DNA of 64,000 nt from Phreatobacter aquaticus. GTDB taxonomy: Bacteria > Pseudomonadota > Alphaproteobacteria > Rhizobiales > Phreatobacteraceae. Position 1 is the stretch's first letter; each line of letters opens with the position of its first letter. Of the stretch, positions 36,012-45,204 are shown piece by piece. Under the pieces are notes generated by a model that was not told the DNA's origin, ran no database searches, and saw nothing but the letters and a program-made list of their open reading frames with translations. Where the stretch lies: contig NZ_CP039865.1 in assembly GCF_005160265.1 (NCBI RefSeq), positions 1,450,828 through 1,514,827 on the forward strand, written 5' to 3'. A program made the position numbers and the translations under genes.

Positions 36012-37049
36012 ATGGCGACATTCAAGCCGCTCGTCTTTTCCGGCATGCAGCCGTCAGGCGATCTGCACCTCGGCAATTACCTCGGCGCCCTGGTGAACTG
36101 GGTGCGAATGCAGGAGACGCACGACACCATCTTCTGTGTCGTCGACATGCACGCCATCACCGTCTGGCAGGACCCGGCGGCCCTTCAGAAGGCGATCCGC
36201 GAGGTGACCGCCGCCTATATCGCCTCCGGCATCGATCCCGAGCGGTCCATCCTGTTCAACCAGAGCCAGGTGCATGAGCACGCCGAACTCGCCTGGGTGT
36301 TCAATTGCGTCGCGCGCATCGGCTGGATGAACCGCATGACGCAGTTCAAGGACAAGGCCGGCAAGGACAAGGAGAACGCCTCGCTCGGCCTGTTCGCCTA
36401 TCCGAGCCTGATGGCCGCCGACATTCTGGCCTATCGCGCGACCCACGTGCCGGTCGGCGAGGACCAGAAGCAGCATCTGGAGCTGACCCGCGACATCGCG
36501 ATCAAGTTCAACAACGACTATGCCGAGCGGATTGCGGCGCTTGGGCATGGCGACGCGTTCTTCCCGGTCACCGAGCCGGTGATCTCCGGGCCGGCGACGC
36601 GGGTCATGAGCCTGCGCGACGGCACCAAGAAGATGTCGAAATCGGACCCGTCCGACTATTCGCGCATCAACCTGGTCGATGATGCCGACACGATCGCCCA
36701 GAAGGTCCGTAAGGCGCGCACCGATCCCGAAGCGCTGCCCTCCGAGGAAGCCGGCCTCAAGGGTCGCGCCGAGGCCGACAATCTCGTCGGCATCTTCGCC
36801 GCGCTGTCGGGCCGCACCAAGGCCGATATCCTGGCCGAGTTCGGCGGCGGTCAGTTCTCGGGCTTCAAGTCGGCGCTCGCCGATCTCGCGGTCGCCAAGC
36901 TTTCGCCCATCACGATGGAAATGAAGCGTCTGGTCAGCGATCCCGCCGAGATCGACCGCATCCTCGCCCGTGGGTCCGAGCGGGCCCGCGCGATCGCCCG
37001 CCCGGTGATGGACCAGGTCAAGGACATCGTCGGTTTCATCCGGTCCTGA
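36012..37049 (+). CDS. trpS: Tryptophanyl-tRNA synthetase
   Basis: Class I aminoacyl-tRNA synthetase, 345 residues, charging tRNA-Trp. The HIGH-like site is [10 protein letters not shown] at about 14-23, and the KMSKS loop is K-K-M-S-K-S-D-P near 208. Other TrpS marks: [10 protein letters not shown], and [13 protein letters not shown] near 155. Start ATG 36012 is 105 bp after the kinase gene. It is probably read on its own or with the kinase. Confidence 0.95.
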   Translation: MATFKPLVFSGMQPSGDLHLGNYLGALVNWVRMQETHDTIFCVVDMHAITVWQDPAALQKAIREVTAAYIASGIDPERSILFNQSQVHEHAELAWVFNCVARIGWMNRMTQFKDKAGKDKENASLGLFAYPSLMAADILAYRATHVPVGEDQKQHLELTRDIAIKFNNDYAERIAALGHGDAFFPVTEPVISGPATRVMSLRDGTKKMSKSDPSDYSRINLVDDADTIAQKVRKARTDPEALPSEEAGLKGRAEADNLVGIFAALSGRTKADILAEFGGGQFSGFKSALADLAVAKLSPITMEMKRLVSDPAEIDRILARGSERARAIARPVMDQVKDIVGFIRS

Positions 37050-37053
37050 CTGA

Positions 37054-37068
37054 GGCCGGGCGCCGGCC
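37054..37068 (+). terminator. Hairpin after trpS
   Basis: GGCCGG-GCG-CCGGCC directly after the trpS stop, followed by GCATTTCGTTT. A short but very GC-rich terminator-like stem. Confidence 0.5.
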
Positions 37069-37183
37069 GCATTTCGTTTGATCGCCTTGGGCAGTTGACT
37101 CTTTGTCGCGCGCTCTCAACTCTGGCGGCGGATTTTCTCCGTCCCGGGCTCGTCCGGGGCGGCTTATGACGGGAGTACCTCCG

Positions 37184-38221
37184 ATGAACCATCTGTCTCG
37201 CGGCCTCGCCGCGGCAGCCCTGCTTGCGTGCGGCACGGTCGCTGCCGGCGCCCAGCAACTTGCACCTTCGCCGACGCTCGATGCGATCCGCGCCCGCGGC
37301 CATCTCGAATGCGGCGTCCATCTGGGACTGCCGGGCTTCTCCTTTGCCAATGACAAGGGCGAGTGGTCCGGTCTCGACGTCGATTTCTGCCGTGCGCTGG
37401 CCGCCGCCATCTTCGGCGATGCCACCAAGGTGAAGTTCACCCCCACCTCGGTGCAGCAGCGCTGGCCGGTCCTGCAGTCCGGTCAGGTCGACCTGCTGGC
37501 CCGCAACACCACCATCACCTTCTCGCGCAATGCCACGCTTGGCGTGAACTTCCAGGGCATCAACTTCTACGAGGGCCAGAGCTTCATCGTGCGCGCGTCC
37601 TCGGGCGCCAAGAAGCCGACCGATCTCGAGAACGCCTCGATCTGCGTTGCCGCCGGCTCGACCGAAGAGCGTACGGCTGCGGACTATTTCCGCGAGCGCA
37701 ACATCAAGGTGTCGATCATCAACTTCCAGAAGAACGATGATGCCATCGCCGCCTATGATGCGGGCCGTTGCGACAGCTACACCGCAGGCCTCGGCGCGCT
37801 CGCCGGCCAGCGCATCAAGCTGAAGACGCCTGGCGACCACATCATCATGACCGAGACCATCTCGAACGATCCGCAGGGTCCGGTGACCCGCTGGGGCGAC
37901 GAGCGCTGGCAGCTCATCGTGCGCTGGGTGCTGAACGGCCAGATCGCCGCCGAAGCCTTCGGCGTCACCTCGGCCAATGTCGAGCAGATGCGCGCCTCCT
38001 CCGCCAATGCCGAGGTCAAGCGCCTTCTCGGTGCCGATGGCGGCTTCGGCGCCATGCTGGGCCTGTCGAACGACTGGATGTTCAACGCCATCAAGCAGGT
38101 CGGCAATTACAGCGAGAGCTTCGAGCGCACGGTCGGCAAGGGTTCGCCGCTCGGCCTCGAGCGCGGCCAGAACGCGCTCTGGACCCGCGGCGGTCTCCTG
38201 TTCACCTCGCCGTTCCAGTGA
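37184..38221 (+). CDS. aapJ: General L-amino acid ABC transporter substrate-binding protein (AapJ-like)
   Basis: 345 residues with a signal peptide ending near V-A-A-G-A before Q-Q-L. Family 3 solute-binding fold: L-E-C-G-V-H-L-G-L-P-G-F-S near 45-57, the G-L-D-V-D-F-C-R-A-L-A-A-A-I-F-G-D-A-T-K stretch, R-N-T-T-I-T-F-S-R-N near 110, and Y-D-A-G-R-C-D-S-Y-T, all as in AapJ/BztA. Start ATG 37184 with GGGAG upstream; an ATG six codons earlier is possible. A hairpin separates it from the permease genes. Confidence 0.9.
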   Translation: MNHLSRGLAAAALLACGTVAAGAQQLAPSPTLDAIRARGHLECGVHLGLPGFSFANDKGEWSGLDVDFCRALAAAIFGDATKVKFTPTSVQQRWPVLQSGQVDLLARNTTITFSRNATLGVNFQGINFYEGQSFIVRASSGAKKPTDLENASICVAAGSTEERTAADYFRERNIKVSIINFQKNDDAIAAYDAGRCDSYTAGLGALAGQRIKLKTPGDHIIMTETISNDPQGPVTRWGDERWQLIVRWVLNGQIAAEAFGVTSANVEQMRASSANAEVKRLLGADGGFGAMLGLSNDWMFNAIKQVGNYSESFERTVGKGSPLGLERGQNALWTRGGLLFTSPFQ

Positions 38222-38243
38222 ACCTGAACGTCTGACGCATCAA

Positions 38244-38269
38244 GGCCCTTCCCCAACCGGGGAGGGGCC
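38244..38269 (+). terminator. Intra-operon hairpin between aapJ and aapQ
   Basis: GGCCCTTCCCC-AACC-GGGGAGGGGCC, eleven pairs with one G-T. The place between a binding-protein gene and permease genes, with no U-run, suggests partial termination or 3'-end protection that keeps the receptor in excess. Confidence 0.65.
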
Positions 38270-38302
38270 GCTTTCCCCCTCAGCCAAACACGCGCGAGCC
38301 CC

Positions 38303-39457
38303 GTGACCCGGTTCATCTACGACAAGCGCGTGCGCGACATCTTCTGGCAGGTTGTCCTGTTGGGTAGCCTGGCCGCGACGATCTATTTCGTCGTCAACAA
38401 CGCCTCCCAGAACATGGTCAATGCCGGCATTGCCTCCGGCTTCGACTTCCTGTGGCGCACGTCGGGCATCGACGTGCCCTTCGTGCTGACCAATTACACC
38501 GGCAATTCCAACATTCTCGCCCTGCTCTGGGTCGGCGTCGTCAACACGCTGGTGATCACGGCGGTCTCGGTGGTGGCGGCGACCCTGCTCGGCTTCGTCG
38601 TCGGCGTCGCACGCCTGTCGAAGAACAAGCTGCTCTCGGGCCTCGCCGGCGCCTATATCGAGTTCGTTCGCAATATCCCGCTGCTGTTCTTCGTGCTGTT
38701 CTGGTATTTCGGCGTCATCGCGGCGCTGCCCGGTCCGCGCCAGTCGATCAGCATCTTCTCCGTCGCCTTCCTCAACAATCGCGGCCTGATCGTGCCGGCG
38801 GCGAACGAGGGTTCTGCGCTGAAGGTCGCGGCGATCTTCGTGCTCCTGGCCTTCATCGTGCAGCTTGGCATCGCCGTCTGGGCCAAGCGCCGGCGTGATG
38901 CGACCGGCGCGATCTTCCCGACCTGGGCCACCGGCCTTGGCCTTCTGGTCGTCCTGCCGATTATCGCCTTCGGCATCGCGACCGCGCTCACCCCCTGGGA
39001 CATTCCTGCGCTGCGCGGCTTCAACTTCCGCGGCGGCTTCGTGCTGGTGCCGGAATTCGTCGCGCTGTTTGCGGCACTCACCACCTATACCGCCGCCTTC
39101 ATCGCTGAGATCGTCAGGGGCGGCATCCAGTCGGTGGTCAAGGGCCAGTGGGAGGCGGCCTTCGCGCTGGGCTTGAGGCCGAACCGTGCGCTGAGCCTCG
39201 TGGTCATCCCGCAGGCCATGCGGGTGATGATCCCGCCCATGACCAGCCAGTACCTTAACGTCCTCAAGAACTCATCCTTCGGCGCGGCGATTGCCTTCCC
39301 CGAACTGGTCTCGGTCTTCGTCGGCTCGGCGCTCAACAATACCGGCCAGGCGATCGAGATCATCGCGATCACGCTGGCGATCTATCTTGCCATCGGCCTT
39401 GCCGTCTCCGGCTTCATGAACTGGTACAACGCCAAGACCGCGCTGGTGACCCGATGA
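38303..39457 (+). CDS. aapQ: General L-amino acid ABC transporter permease (AapQ-like)
   Basis: Inner-membrane permease of the HAAT/His-Glu family, 384 residues with about eight membrane segments. Start GTG 38303. Marks: Y-I-E-F-V-R-N-I-P-L-L-F-F near 117-130, a large loop before T-A-A-F-I-A-E-I-V-R-G-G-I-Q-S-V-V-K-G-Q-W-E-A-A near 265-285, and the EAA loop with P-Q-A-M-R. It overlaps aapM by four bases (ATGA). Confidence 0.9.
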   Translation: MTRFIYDKRVRDIFWQVVLLGSLAATIYFVVNNASQNMVNAGIASGFDFLWRTSGIDVPFVLTNYTGNSNILALLWVGVVNTLVITAVSVVAATLLGFVVGVARLSKNKLLSGLAGAYIEFVRNIPLLFFVLFWYFGVIAALPGPRQSISIFSVAFLNNRGLIVPAANEGSALKVAAIFVLLAFIVQLGIAVWAKRRRDATGAIFPTWATGLGLLVVLPIIAFGIATALTPWDIPALRGFNFRGGFVLVPEFVALFAALTTYTAAFIAEIVRGGIQSVVKGQWEAAFALGLRPNRALSLVVIPQAMRVMIPPMTSQYLNVLKNSSFGAAIAFPELVSVFVGSALNNTGQAIEIIAITLAIYLAIGLAVSGFMNWYNAKTALVTR

Positions 39458-40527
39458 CATCGGCAACGCTTGCAGCGCCCCTGGCGCCGACCTTCCTCCG
39501 TCAGATCCGCACCGACTATTTCGGCTCGGTGAAGGACACGATCATCTCGCTCCTCTGCCTTGCGGCAATGGTAGCGATCGCCGTGCCGATTCTGCGCTGG
39601 ACCATCATCGACGCAAATTTCGTCGGCACGACGCGCGCCGATTGCACCGCTGGCGGCGCCTGCTGGGTGTTCATCCGCGCCCGCTTCGGCCAGTTCATGT
39701 ATGGCCTCTACCCGATCGACCAGCGCTGGCGCATCGATCTCGCCGGCCTGGTTCTGGTGGCTACCGTCGCCCTGTCGTTCTGGAAGGCCATGCCGCATCG
39801 TGGCCGGGTCGTGCCGGCGCTCTGGGCCCTCGTCATGGTGGTCAATGTCTGGCTGCTCTGGGGCGGGTTTGGCCTGCCGCGCGTCGAGACCCGCCAATGG
39901 GGCGGGCTCATGCTCACCGTCTTCCTGTCGGTCTATGCCGGTTTTCTCGCCGTGCCGCTTGGCATCGTGATGGCGCTTGGCCGTCAGTCGGAACTGCCGG
40001 TGATCCGGCTGATCTCCACCATCTTCATCGAGTTCTGGCGCGGCGTGCCGATCATCACCGTGATCTTCCTGGCGTCCCTGCTCTTGCCGCTGGTCATGCC
40101 GGTCGGCTGGGAGATCGACCGCCTGGTGCGCGCCCTTGTCGGCCTCGCCTTCGTCATCGCCGCCTATATGGCGGAAGCAGTCCGCGGCGGCCTGCAGGCG
40201 ATCCCCAAGGGGCAGGGGGAGGCCGCCAGCGCCATGGGTCTCGGCTACTGGACGACGACCCGGCTGATCATCCTGCCGCAGGCGCTCAAGATCTCCATGC
40301 CGGCGATGACCAACGAGTTCATCGCACTGATCAAGAACACCTCGCTCGTCTCCATCGTCTCGATCTTCGATCTCCTCGGCATTGCCCAGGCGTCGCTCGC
40401 CGATCCCAACTGGGTCGGCATGAACAAGGAGGCCTATGCCTTCTCAGGCGCGGTCTACTGGATCATCTGCTTCAGCCTGTCGCGGTGGGCGAAACGGCTG
40501 GAGAGCGCCAAGAAGACCACGCATTAG
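39454..40527 (+). CDS. aapM: General L-amino acid ABC transporter permease (AapM-like)
   Basis: Second permease, 357 residues. A long N-terminal segment with the family's Cys pair in T-R-A-D-C-T-A-G-G-A-C-W-V-F near 55-70, then V-E-T-R-Q-W-G-G-L-M-L-T, F-W-R-G-V-P-I-I-T-V near 195, and A-V-R-G-G-L-Q-A-I-P-K-G-Q-G-E-A-A near 240. In most relatives the ATPase gene aapP follows at once; here the next gene is a CoA-transferase and no ATPase is found. Confidence 0.9.
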   Translation: MTSATLAAPLAPTFLRQIRTDYFGSVKDTIISLLCLAAMVAIAVPILRWTIIDANFVGTTRADCTAGGACWVFIRARFGQFMYGLYPIDQRWRIDLAGLVLVATVALSFWKAMPHRGRVVPALWALVMVVNVWLLWGGFGLPRVETRQWGGLMLTVFLSVYAGFLAVPLGIVMALGRQSELPVIRLISTIFIEFWRGVPIITVIFLASLLLPLVMPVGWEIDRLVRALVGLAFVIAAYMAEAVRGGLQAIPKGQGEAASAMGLGYWTTTRLIILPQALKISMPAMTNEFIALIKNTSLVSIVSIFDLLGIAQASLADPNWVGMNKEAYAFSGAVYWIICFSLSRWAKRLESAKKTTH

Positions 40528-40556
40528 GCGAGCACGGCGCAACGGGGGTCAGACAT

Positions 40557-40572
40557 CCGGGCCATTGCCCGG
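40557..40572 (+). terminator. Hairpin after aapM
   Basis: CCGGGC-CATT-GCCCGG, 29 bp after the aapM stop, without a U-run. It marks a likely end of the aap transcript. Confidence 0.4.
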
Positions 40573-40623
40573 CCGCCCCCCGAAGGCTAGGTCAGAGGTC
40601 TTCGTTCGCAGGACCTTTCCGCC

Positions 40624-41835
40624 ATGACCGAGCCCGCCGCCACCGGACCGCTTTCCGACATCAAGGTCGTCGAGCTCGGCTCGTTCATCGCCGGACCCTA
40701 TTGCGGGCAATTGCTCGCTGACATGGGCGCCGACCTCGTCAAGTTCGAGGATCCCGGCAAGGGCGATCCGATGCGCCAATGGGGCTTCGCCAAGAAGGAC
40801 GGCGCCTCCGTCTGGTGGCCGGTCATCGGCCGCAACAAGAAATGCGTCACCGTCGACCTCCGCAAGAAGCAGGGCCAGGACATCCTGCGCCGTCTCGTCA
40901 AGGACGCCGACGTGCTGCTCGAGAACTTCCGGCCGGGCACGCTGGAGAAATGGGGCCTCACCATCGAGGCGCTGCACGCGATGAACCCGAAGCTGATCGT
41001 CGCGCGGGTCTCCGGCTTCGGCCAATATGGACCCTATTCGGCCAAGGCCGGCTTCGCGGCCGTGTCCGAAGCCATGGGCGGCATGCGCACCATCAACGGC
41101 TATCCCGATCGCCTGCCAACCCGCACGGGCCTGTCCATCGGCGACACGCTCGCCGGTCTCTACACCGCCTATGGCATCGTGGCGGCGCTGCACCAGCGAG
41201 ACCGCGACGGCCGGGGCCAGGTGGTCGATGTAGGCCTGACTGACGCGATCCTCGCAGCCATAGAGGGCGTCATCTCGGAATATTCGGTCACCGGCCATGT
41301 GCGCGGCCGCACCGGCCTGACATCTCCGGGCTTCGCCCCGTCCAACATCTATCCGACGCTGGACGGCCACCACATCGTCATCGGCGCCAATGCCGACACG
41401 ATCTTCGGTCGTCTGGTCGAGGCGATGGGCATGGCCGAGTTGAAGACCGACCCGCGATTTGCCCGGCACGGCGCGCGCGGCCAGCCCGACAACCAGGCCG
41501 AGATCGACCGGATCATCGGCGACTGGACCTCCACCAAGCCCCGTGACGAACTCTTGAAACTGCTCGATGCGGCCTCGGTGCCGGCCGGCGGCGTCAATGA
41601 CGCGGCGGCGGTGGCGGCCGACCCGCACTTCCGGGCTCGCGACATGATCGTCGAGGTCGATACGGCCGAATTCGGCCGCATGCTCATGCAGGGCATCGTG
41701 CCCAAGCTCACCCGCACGCCCGGCGCTATCCGCTGGGCCGGCGCCGGGCTCGGCGAGCACAATGACGAGGTGCTGGCAGCCGTGGGCTATTCGGCGGACG
41801 AGATCGCAAGGCTGAAGGCCGACGACGTGATTTGA
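40624..41835 (+). CDS. CaiB/BaiF-family CoA-transferase
   Basis: 403 residues, class III CoA-transferase moving CoA between carboxylic acids. N-terminal Rossmann part with D-I-K-V-V-E-L-G-S-F-I-A-G-P-Y-C near 12-27, A-D-L-V-K-F-E-D-P-G-K-G-D near 36-48, and catalytic Asp in L-S-I-G-D-T-L-A-G near 174. C-terminal D-G-H-H-I-V-I-G-A-N and the linker region are typical. Donor and acceptor acids are unknown. It stands alone, with the small secreted protein gene 54 bp after it. Confidence 0.9.
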   Translation: MTEPAATGPLSDIKVVELGSFIAGPYCGQLLADMGADLVKFEDPGKGDPMRQWGFAKKDGASVWWPVIGRNKKCVTVDLRKKQGQDILRRLVKDADVLLENFRPGTLEKWGLTIEALHAMNPKLIVARVSGFGQYGPYSAKAGFAAVSEAMGGMRTINGYPDRLPTRTGLSIGDTLAGLYTAYGIVAALHQRDRDGRGQVVDVGLTDAILAAIEGVISEYSVTGHVRGRTGLTSPGFAPSNIYPTLDGHHIVIGANADTIFGRLVEAMGMAELKTDPRFARHGARGQPDNQAEIDRIIGDWTSTKPRDELLKLLDAASVPAGGVNDAAAVAADPHFRARDMIVEVDTAEFGRMLMQGIVPKLTRTPGAIRWAGAGLGEHNDEVLAAVGYSADEIARLKADDVI

Positions 41836-41889
41836 TTCTGGAGAACCGATGGTAGGCTAGGCTGCTCGTCAATCGAGGGGAAACTTGCC

Positions 41890-42336
41890 ATGCTCATTCG
41901 CGTCGCGTTTTTCAGCCTTGTCCTCAGCCTCCTCCCCGTCACCGGAATCGCCGGCCCTGCGGACGATGCCAATGCGGTGGTTGATCAGTGGGCGGCGACC
42001 TATTCCGCCAACAATACCGAAGCCCTGGTGGCACTCTACGCGCCCGATGCCGTCCTTCTGGGAACGACAAGTCCCATCATGTCCGAGGGCACCGAGGCGA
42101 TCAGGATCTATTTCAAGGACCTGCCTGGCAGCGGCCGGTCCAATGTGATCGTCGAGCGGCGCAGCTTCGTGCTCTCCCCCGATGCCGTTGTCGTCACCGG
42201 CTTCTACAATTTCGCCCGCGCGGCCGAAGGCAATGTTCCCAGGCCATCGCGCTATTCGATGCTGGTCGTGCGGCGGGATGGACGCTGGCTGATCGCCCAC
42301 CATCATTCCTCGCCCCGCTCGGCAACCCGACAATAA
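41890..42336 (+). CDS. Secreted SnoaL/DUF4440-like protein
   Basis: 148 residues. Signal peptide M-L-I-R-V-A-F-F-S-L-V-L-S-L-L-P with cut near G-I-A-G. The mature part is an NTF2-like cone: D-Q-W-A-A-T-Y-S-A-N-N-T-E-A-L-V-A-L-Y-A-P-D-A-V-L near 32-56 and an ending R-D-G-R-W-L-I-A-H-H-H-S-S, the common finish of SgcJ/EcaC-type DUF4440 proteins. Such proteins may bind small ligands or act as isomerases; no function can be given. Confidence 0.82.
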   Translation: MLIRVAFFSLVLSLLPVTGIAGPADDANAVVDQWAATYSANNTEALVALYAPDAVLLGTTSPIMSEGTEAIRIYFKDLPGSGRSNVIVERRSFVLSPDAVVVTGFYNFARAAEGNVPRPSRYSMLVVRRDGRWLIAHHHSSPRSATRQ

Positions 42337-42446
42337 GCGGGACAAGCGCCGGTTCGAATTGACACCGGTCCGACGGCAAAGTCTGATCCGGACATGCGTT
42401 CTGCCGCCGACTTCTGCCATGTCTCGATCATCTGGAGCCGCGCCTG

Positions 42447-43952
42447 ATGGCGCCGGTGCTCGACGCCCGCGGCATCACCAAGCGCTATGGCGCGCTGGTC
42501 GCCAACGATCACGTCGATCTCTCAGTCGAAGCCGCCGAGATCCACGCGCTGCTGGGCGAGAATGGCGCCGGCAAGTCGACGCTGGTGAAGATCCTCTACG
42601 GCCTGATCCAGCCGGCCGAGGGCACGATCAACTGGCAGGGCGAACAGGTGCGCCTCGGCAGTCCGGCGGAAGCGCGTGCCCGCGGCATCGGCATGGTGTT
42701 CCAGCATTTCTCGCTGTTCGAGGCGCTGACCGTTGCCGAGAATGTCGCGCTGTCGCTGCCGGCGGGCACGCCCATGGCAAAGATCGAGGCGGAGGTGGCG
42801 CGGTTATCGACCGCCTATGGCCTGCCGCTCGAGCCGAAGCGCGAGGTCTGGCGGCTGTCGGTTGGCGAGCGCCAGCGCATCGAGATTGTCCGCGCGCTGC
42901 TGCAGAACCCGAAGCTCCTTATTCTCGACGAGCCCACCTCGGTCCTGACCCCGCAGGAAGCCGATCAGCTGTTTGCGACCCTTGCGACCCTGAAGGCCGA
43001 GGGCCGCAGTGTCCTCTATATCTCCCACAAGCTCGACGAAGTCCGCCGGATCTGCGACCGCGCCACCATCCTGCGTGGCGGCAAGGTAGTCGCATCCTGC
43101 AATCCCCGCGACGAGACGGCAGCCTCGATGGCCCGGCTGATGGTCGGCGCCGATGTCGCGACGCTGCGCGCCTCGGCGCATCAGCTTGGGGCCCCGCGCC
43201 TGACGGTCGAAGGCCTGTCGCTACCCTCCCTCGACGATCACGGTGTCGCCCTGTCGTCGGTCGCGCTGACGGTTCGTGCGGGCGAAATTCTCGGGATCGC
43301 CGGCATTGCCGGCAACGGCCAGGACGAACTCTTCGCGGTGCTCTCGGGCGAACGGCTCGCGCCGCCGCAGTCTATCCGTATTGCCGACAGGCCCGTCGGC
43401 TCGGCGGGCATCACGGCCAGGCGCCGGCTGGGCGCAGCCTTCGTGCCGGAGGAGCGGCTCGGCCACGCCGCTGCGCCCCGGCTGCCGCTGACCGACAATG
43501 CCCTGCTCGCCGGCCATGCCACCAACGGCTTCGTCTCGGGCGGCCTGATCCAGCGCGGCCGCATCGCCGAATGGGTGGCCAAGGTGGTCAAGGTCTTCGA
43601 CGTCCGGATGAGCGGTGCCGATCCGGAGGCACGCGCGCTGTCGGGCGGCAACTTGCAGAAATTCGTGGTCGGCCGCGAGATCCTGCGCGAGCCGACCCTG
43701 CTGGTCGTGGCGCAGCCGACCTGGGGGGTCGATGCCGCGGCCGCCGCCACCATCCGCCAGGCTCTGATCGATCTCGCCGGGCGCGGCGCGGCAGTCCTGG
43801 TCATCAGCCAGGACCTCGACGAATTGTTCGAGCTGGCCGACCGGATCGCGGTGATCTCCGAGGGTCGGCTGTCCGAGCCACAGCCAGCGTCGAGCCTCAC
43901 CCGCGAGGCGGTGGGCCTGATGATGGGCGGCATTCACGGGGTGGCTTCGTGA
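42447..43952 (+). CDS. Nucleoside-type ABC transporter, double ATPase subunit
   Basis: 501 residues with two ATPase domains, as in the sugar/nucleoside class (YufO/NupO, RbsA). First domain: Walker A L-L-G-E-N-G-A-G-K-S-T near 36-46, Q-loop V-F-Q-H-F-S-L-F, signature L-S-V-G-E-R-Q-R-I-E, Walker B L-L-I-L-D-E-P-T-S-V-L-T. Second: altered Walker A G-I-A-G-N-G-Q-D-E-L (no Lys), signature L-S-G-G-N-L-Q-K, and A-Q-P-T-W-G-V-D. H-F-S-L-F-E-A-L-T-V-A-E-N fits the BmpA-linked nucleoside group. The two permease genes follow after a 175-bp gap with a repeat. Confidence 0.9.
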   Translation: MAPVLDARGITKRYGALVANDHVDLSVEAAEIHALLGENGAGKSTLVKILYGLIQPAEGTINWQGEQVRLGSPAEARARGIGMVFQHFSLFEALTVAENVALSLPAGTPMAKIEAEVARLSTAYGLPLEPKREVWRLSVGERQRIEIVRALLQNPKLLILDEPTSVLTPQEADQLFATLATLKAEGRSVLYISHKLDEVRRICDRATILRGGKVVASCNPRDETAASMARLMVGADVATLRASAHQLGAPRLTVEGLSLPSLDDHGVALSSVALTVRAGEILGIAGIAGNGQDELFAVLSGERLAPPQSIRIADRPVGSAGITARRRLGAAFVPEERLGHAAAPRLPLTDNALLAGHATNGFVSGGLIQRGRIAEWVAKVVKVFDVRMSGADPEARALSGGNLQKFVVGREILREPTLLVVAQPTWGVDAAAAATIRQALIDLAGRGAAVLVISQDLDELFELADRIAVISEGRLSEPQPASSLTREAVGLMMGGIHGVAS

Positions 43953-43970
43953 GGGCGGGAGATGAAGACG

Positions 43971-44099
43971 TCCTTCGAGGCTCGCTCCGCTCGCACCTCA
44001 GGATGAGGAACGGAGAGAGCGCACTTGCTGTCGCGAAGAGCCTTGGCGCGACCTCTGCTCACCTCATCCTGAGGTGCGAGCGGAGCGAGCCTCGAAGGA
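43971..44099. repeat. Palindromic intergenic repeat, family C, copy 1
   Basis: Left arm TCCTTCGAGGCTCGCTCCGC ... CTCAGGATGAGG and right arm CCTCATCCTGAGG ... GCGAGCCTCGAAGGA are near-perfect inverted copies, with about 50 bp between. It lies inside the ABC transporter operon, between ATPase and first permease gene. The copy at 62269-62406 is of the same family. Confidence 0.85.
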
Positions 44100-44127
44100 T
44101 CTCTTCCTTTGAACCGGGACCCGGCCC

Positions 44128-45204
44128 ATGCGCCTGATCCTGGAGAAGCGCGAGACCTCGCCCGCCTGGCTGTCGGTTGCCTCGCCGGTCATCGCCATTC
44201 TGCTCACGCTCTGCGCCGGCGCGATCCTGTTCGCCGTCATCGGCAAGAATCCCGTCACGGCGCTCAGGGTCTATTTCCTCGATCCGCTGTCGGATGGCTG
44301 GGCGCTGCAGGAACTCGCCGTCAAGGCGACGCCGCTGATCCTGATCGGCGTCGGCCTGACGCTCTGCTATCGCTCCAACAACTGGAACATCGGCGCCGAG
44401 GGCCAGCTGGTCATGGGCGCGGTGTTCGGCTCCTGGGTGGCGCTCTCGACCCATGGCGTGGCCCATGGCGCCTGGGTGCTGCCGGCCATGCTCGGCATGG
44501 GCGCGCTCGGCGGCGCGTTGCTCGCGCTGGTGCCGGCCATTCTCAAGGCGCGCTTCCAGGTCAACGAGATCCTGACCAGCCTCATGCTGGTCTATGTCGC
44601 CGAACTGACGCTCGACTATCTCGTGCGCGGGCGGTGGCGCGATCCGAAGGGCTTCAACTTCCCGCAATCGGTCAATTTCGATCCGCAGGCCACCATGCCA
44701 CTCCTGTTCGGCGAGGGGCGGCTCCATGTCGGCTTCGCGCTGGCCGTTCTGGTGGCGCTCGTCGCCGCCTTCGTGCTGGCGCGCACCCTGAAGGGTTTCG
44801 AGATCCGTCTCGTCGGCGAGGCGCCGCGCGCCGCCCGCTTCGCCGGCTTCGATGACCGGCGAACAACCCTGTTCGTCTTCGCGGTGTCGGGCGCGCTGGC
44901 GGGGCTCGCCGGTATCATCGAGGTCGCCGGACCCATCGGTCAGCTCCAGCCCTCGATCTCGCCGGGCTATGGCTTCACCGCCATCATCGTTGCCTTCCTC
45001 GGCCGGCTGAACCCCATCGGCGCGCTGATTGCCGCCCTGTTCCTGGCGCTCACCTTCATCGGCGGCGAGAATGCCCAGATTGCGCTGAAGATCCCGCTCG
45101 ATGTCACGCGTGTGTTCCAGGGGCTGCTGCTGTTCTTCGTGCTCGGTTGCGACAGCTTCATCCTCTATCGCCTGCGTCTCGTCAGCCGGGAGGGCCTCGC
45201 CTGA
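44128..45204 (+). CDS. Nucleoside-type ABC transporter permease 1 (YufP/NupP-like)
   Basis: 358 residues, about nine membrane segments. Typical marks: T-P-L-I-L-I-G-V-G-L-T-L-C-Y-R-S-N-N-W-N-I-G-A-E-G near 71-95 (shown in part), and V-N-E-I-L-T-S-L-M-L near 145. The stop overlaps the next gene's ATG by one base (TGATG). Transport of nucleosides or purines is inferred from the subunit types; no binding protein is encoded next to it. Confidence 0.88.
   Translation: MRLILEKRETSPAWLSVASPVIAILLTLCAGAILFAVIGKNPVTALRVYFLDPLSDGWALQELAVKATPLILIGVGLTLCYRSNNWNIGAEGQLVMGAVFGSWVALSTHGVAHGAWVLPAMLGMGALGGALLALVPAILKARFQVNEILTSLMLVYVAELTLDYLVRGRWRDPKGFNFPQSVNFDPQATMPLLFGEGRLHVGFALAVLVALVAAFVLARTLKGFEIRLVGEAPRAARFAGFDDRRTTLFVFAVSGALAGLAGIIEVAGPIGQLQPSISPGYGFTAIIVAFLGRLNPIGALIAALFLALTFIGGENAQIALKIPLDVTRVFQGLLLFFVLGCDSFILYRLRLVSREGLA

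Noticed and set aside
42388-42410. Possible fifth copy of the repeat core (TCCGGACATGCGTTC)
   Set aside because: Only a partial match, without the GGGAAC and TTAA elements at the fixed distances.
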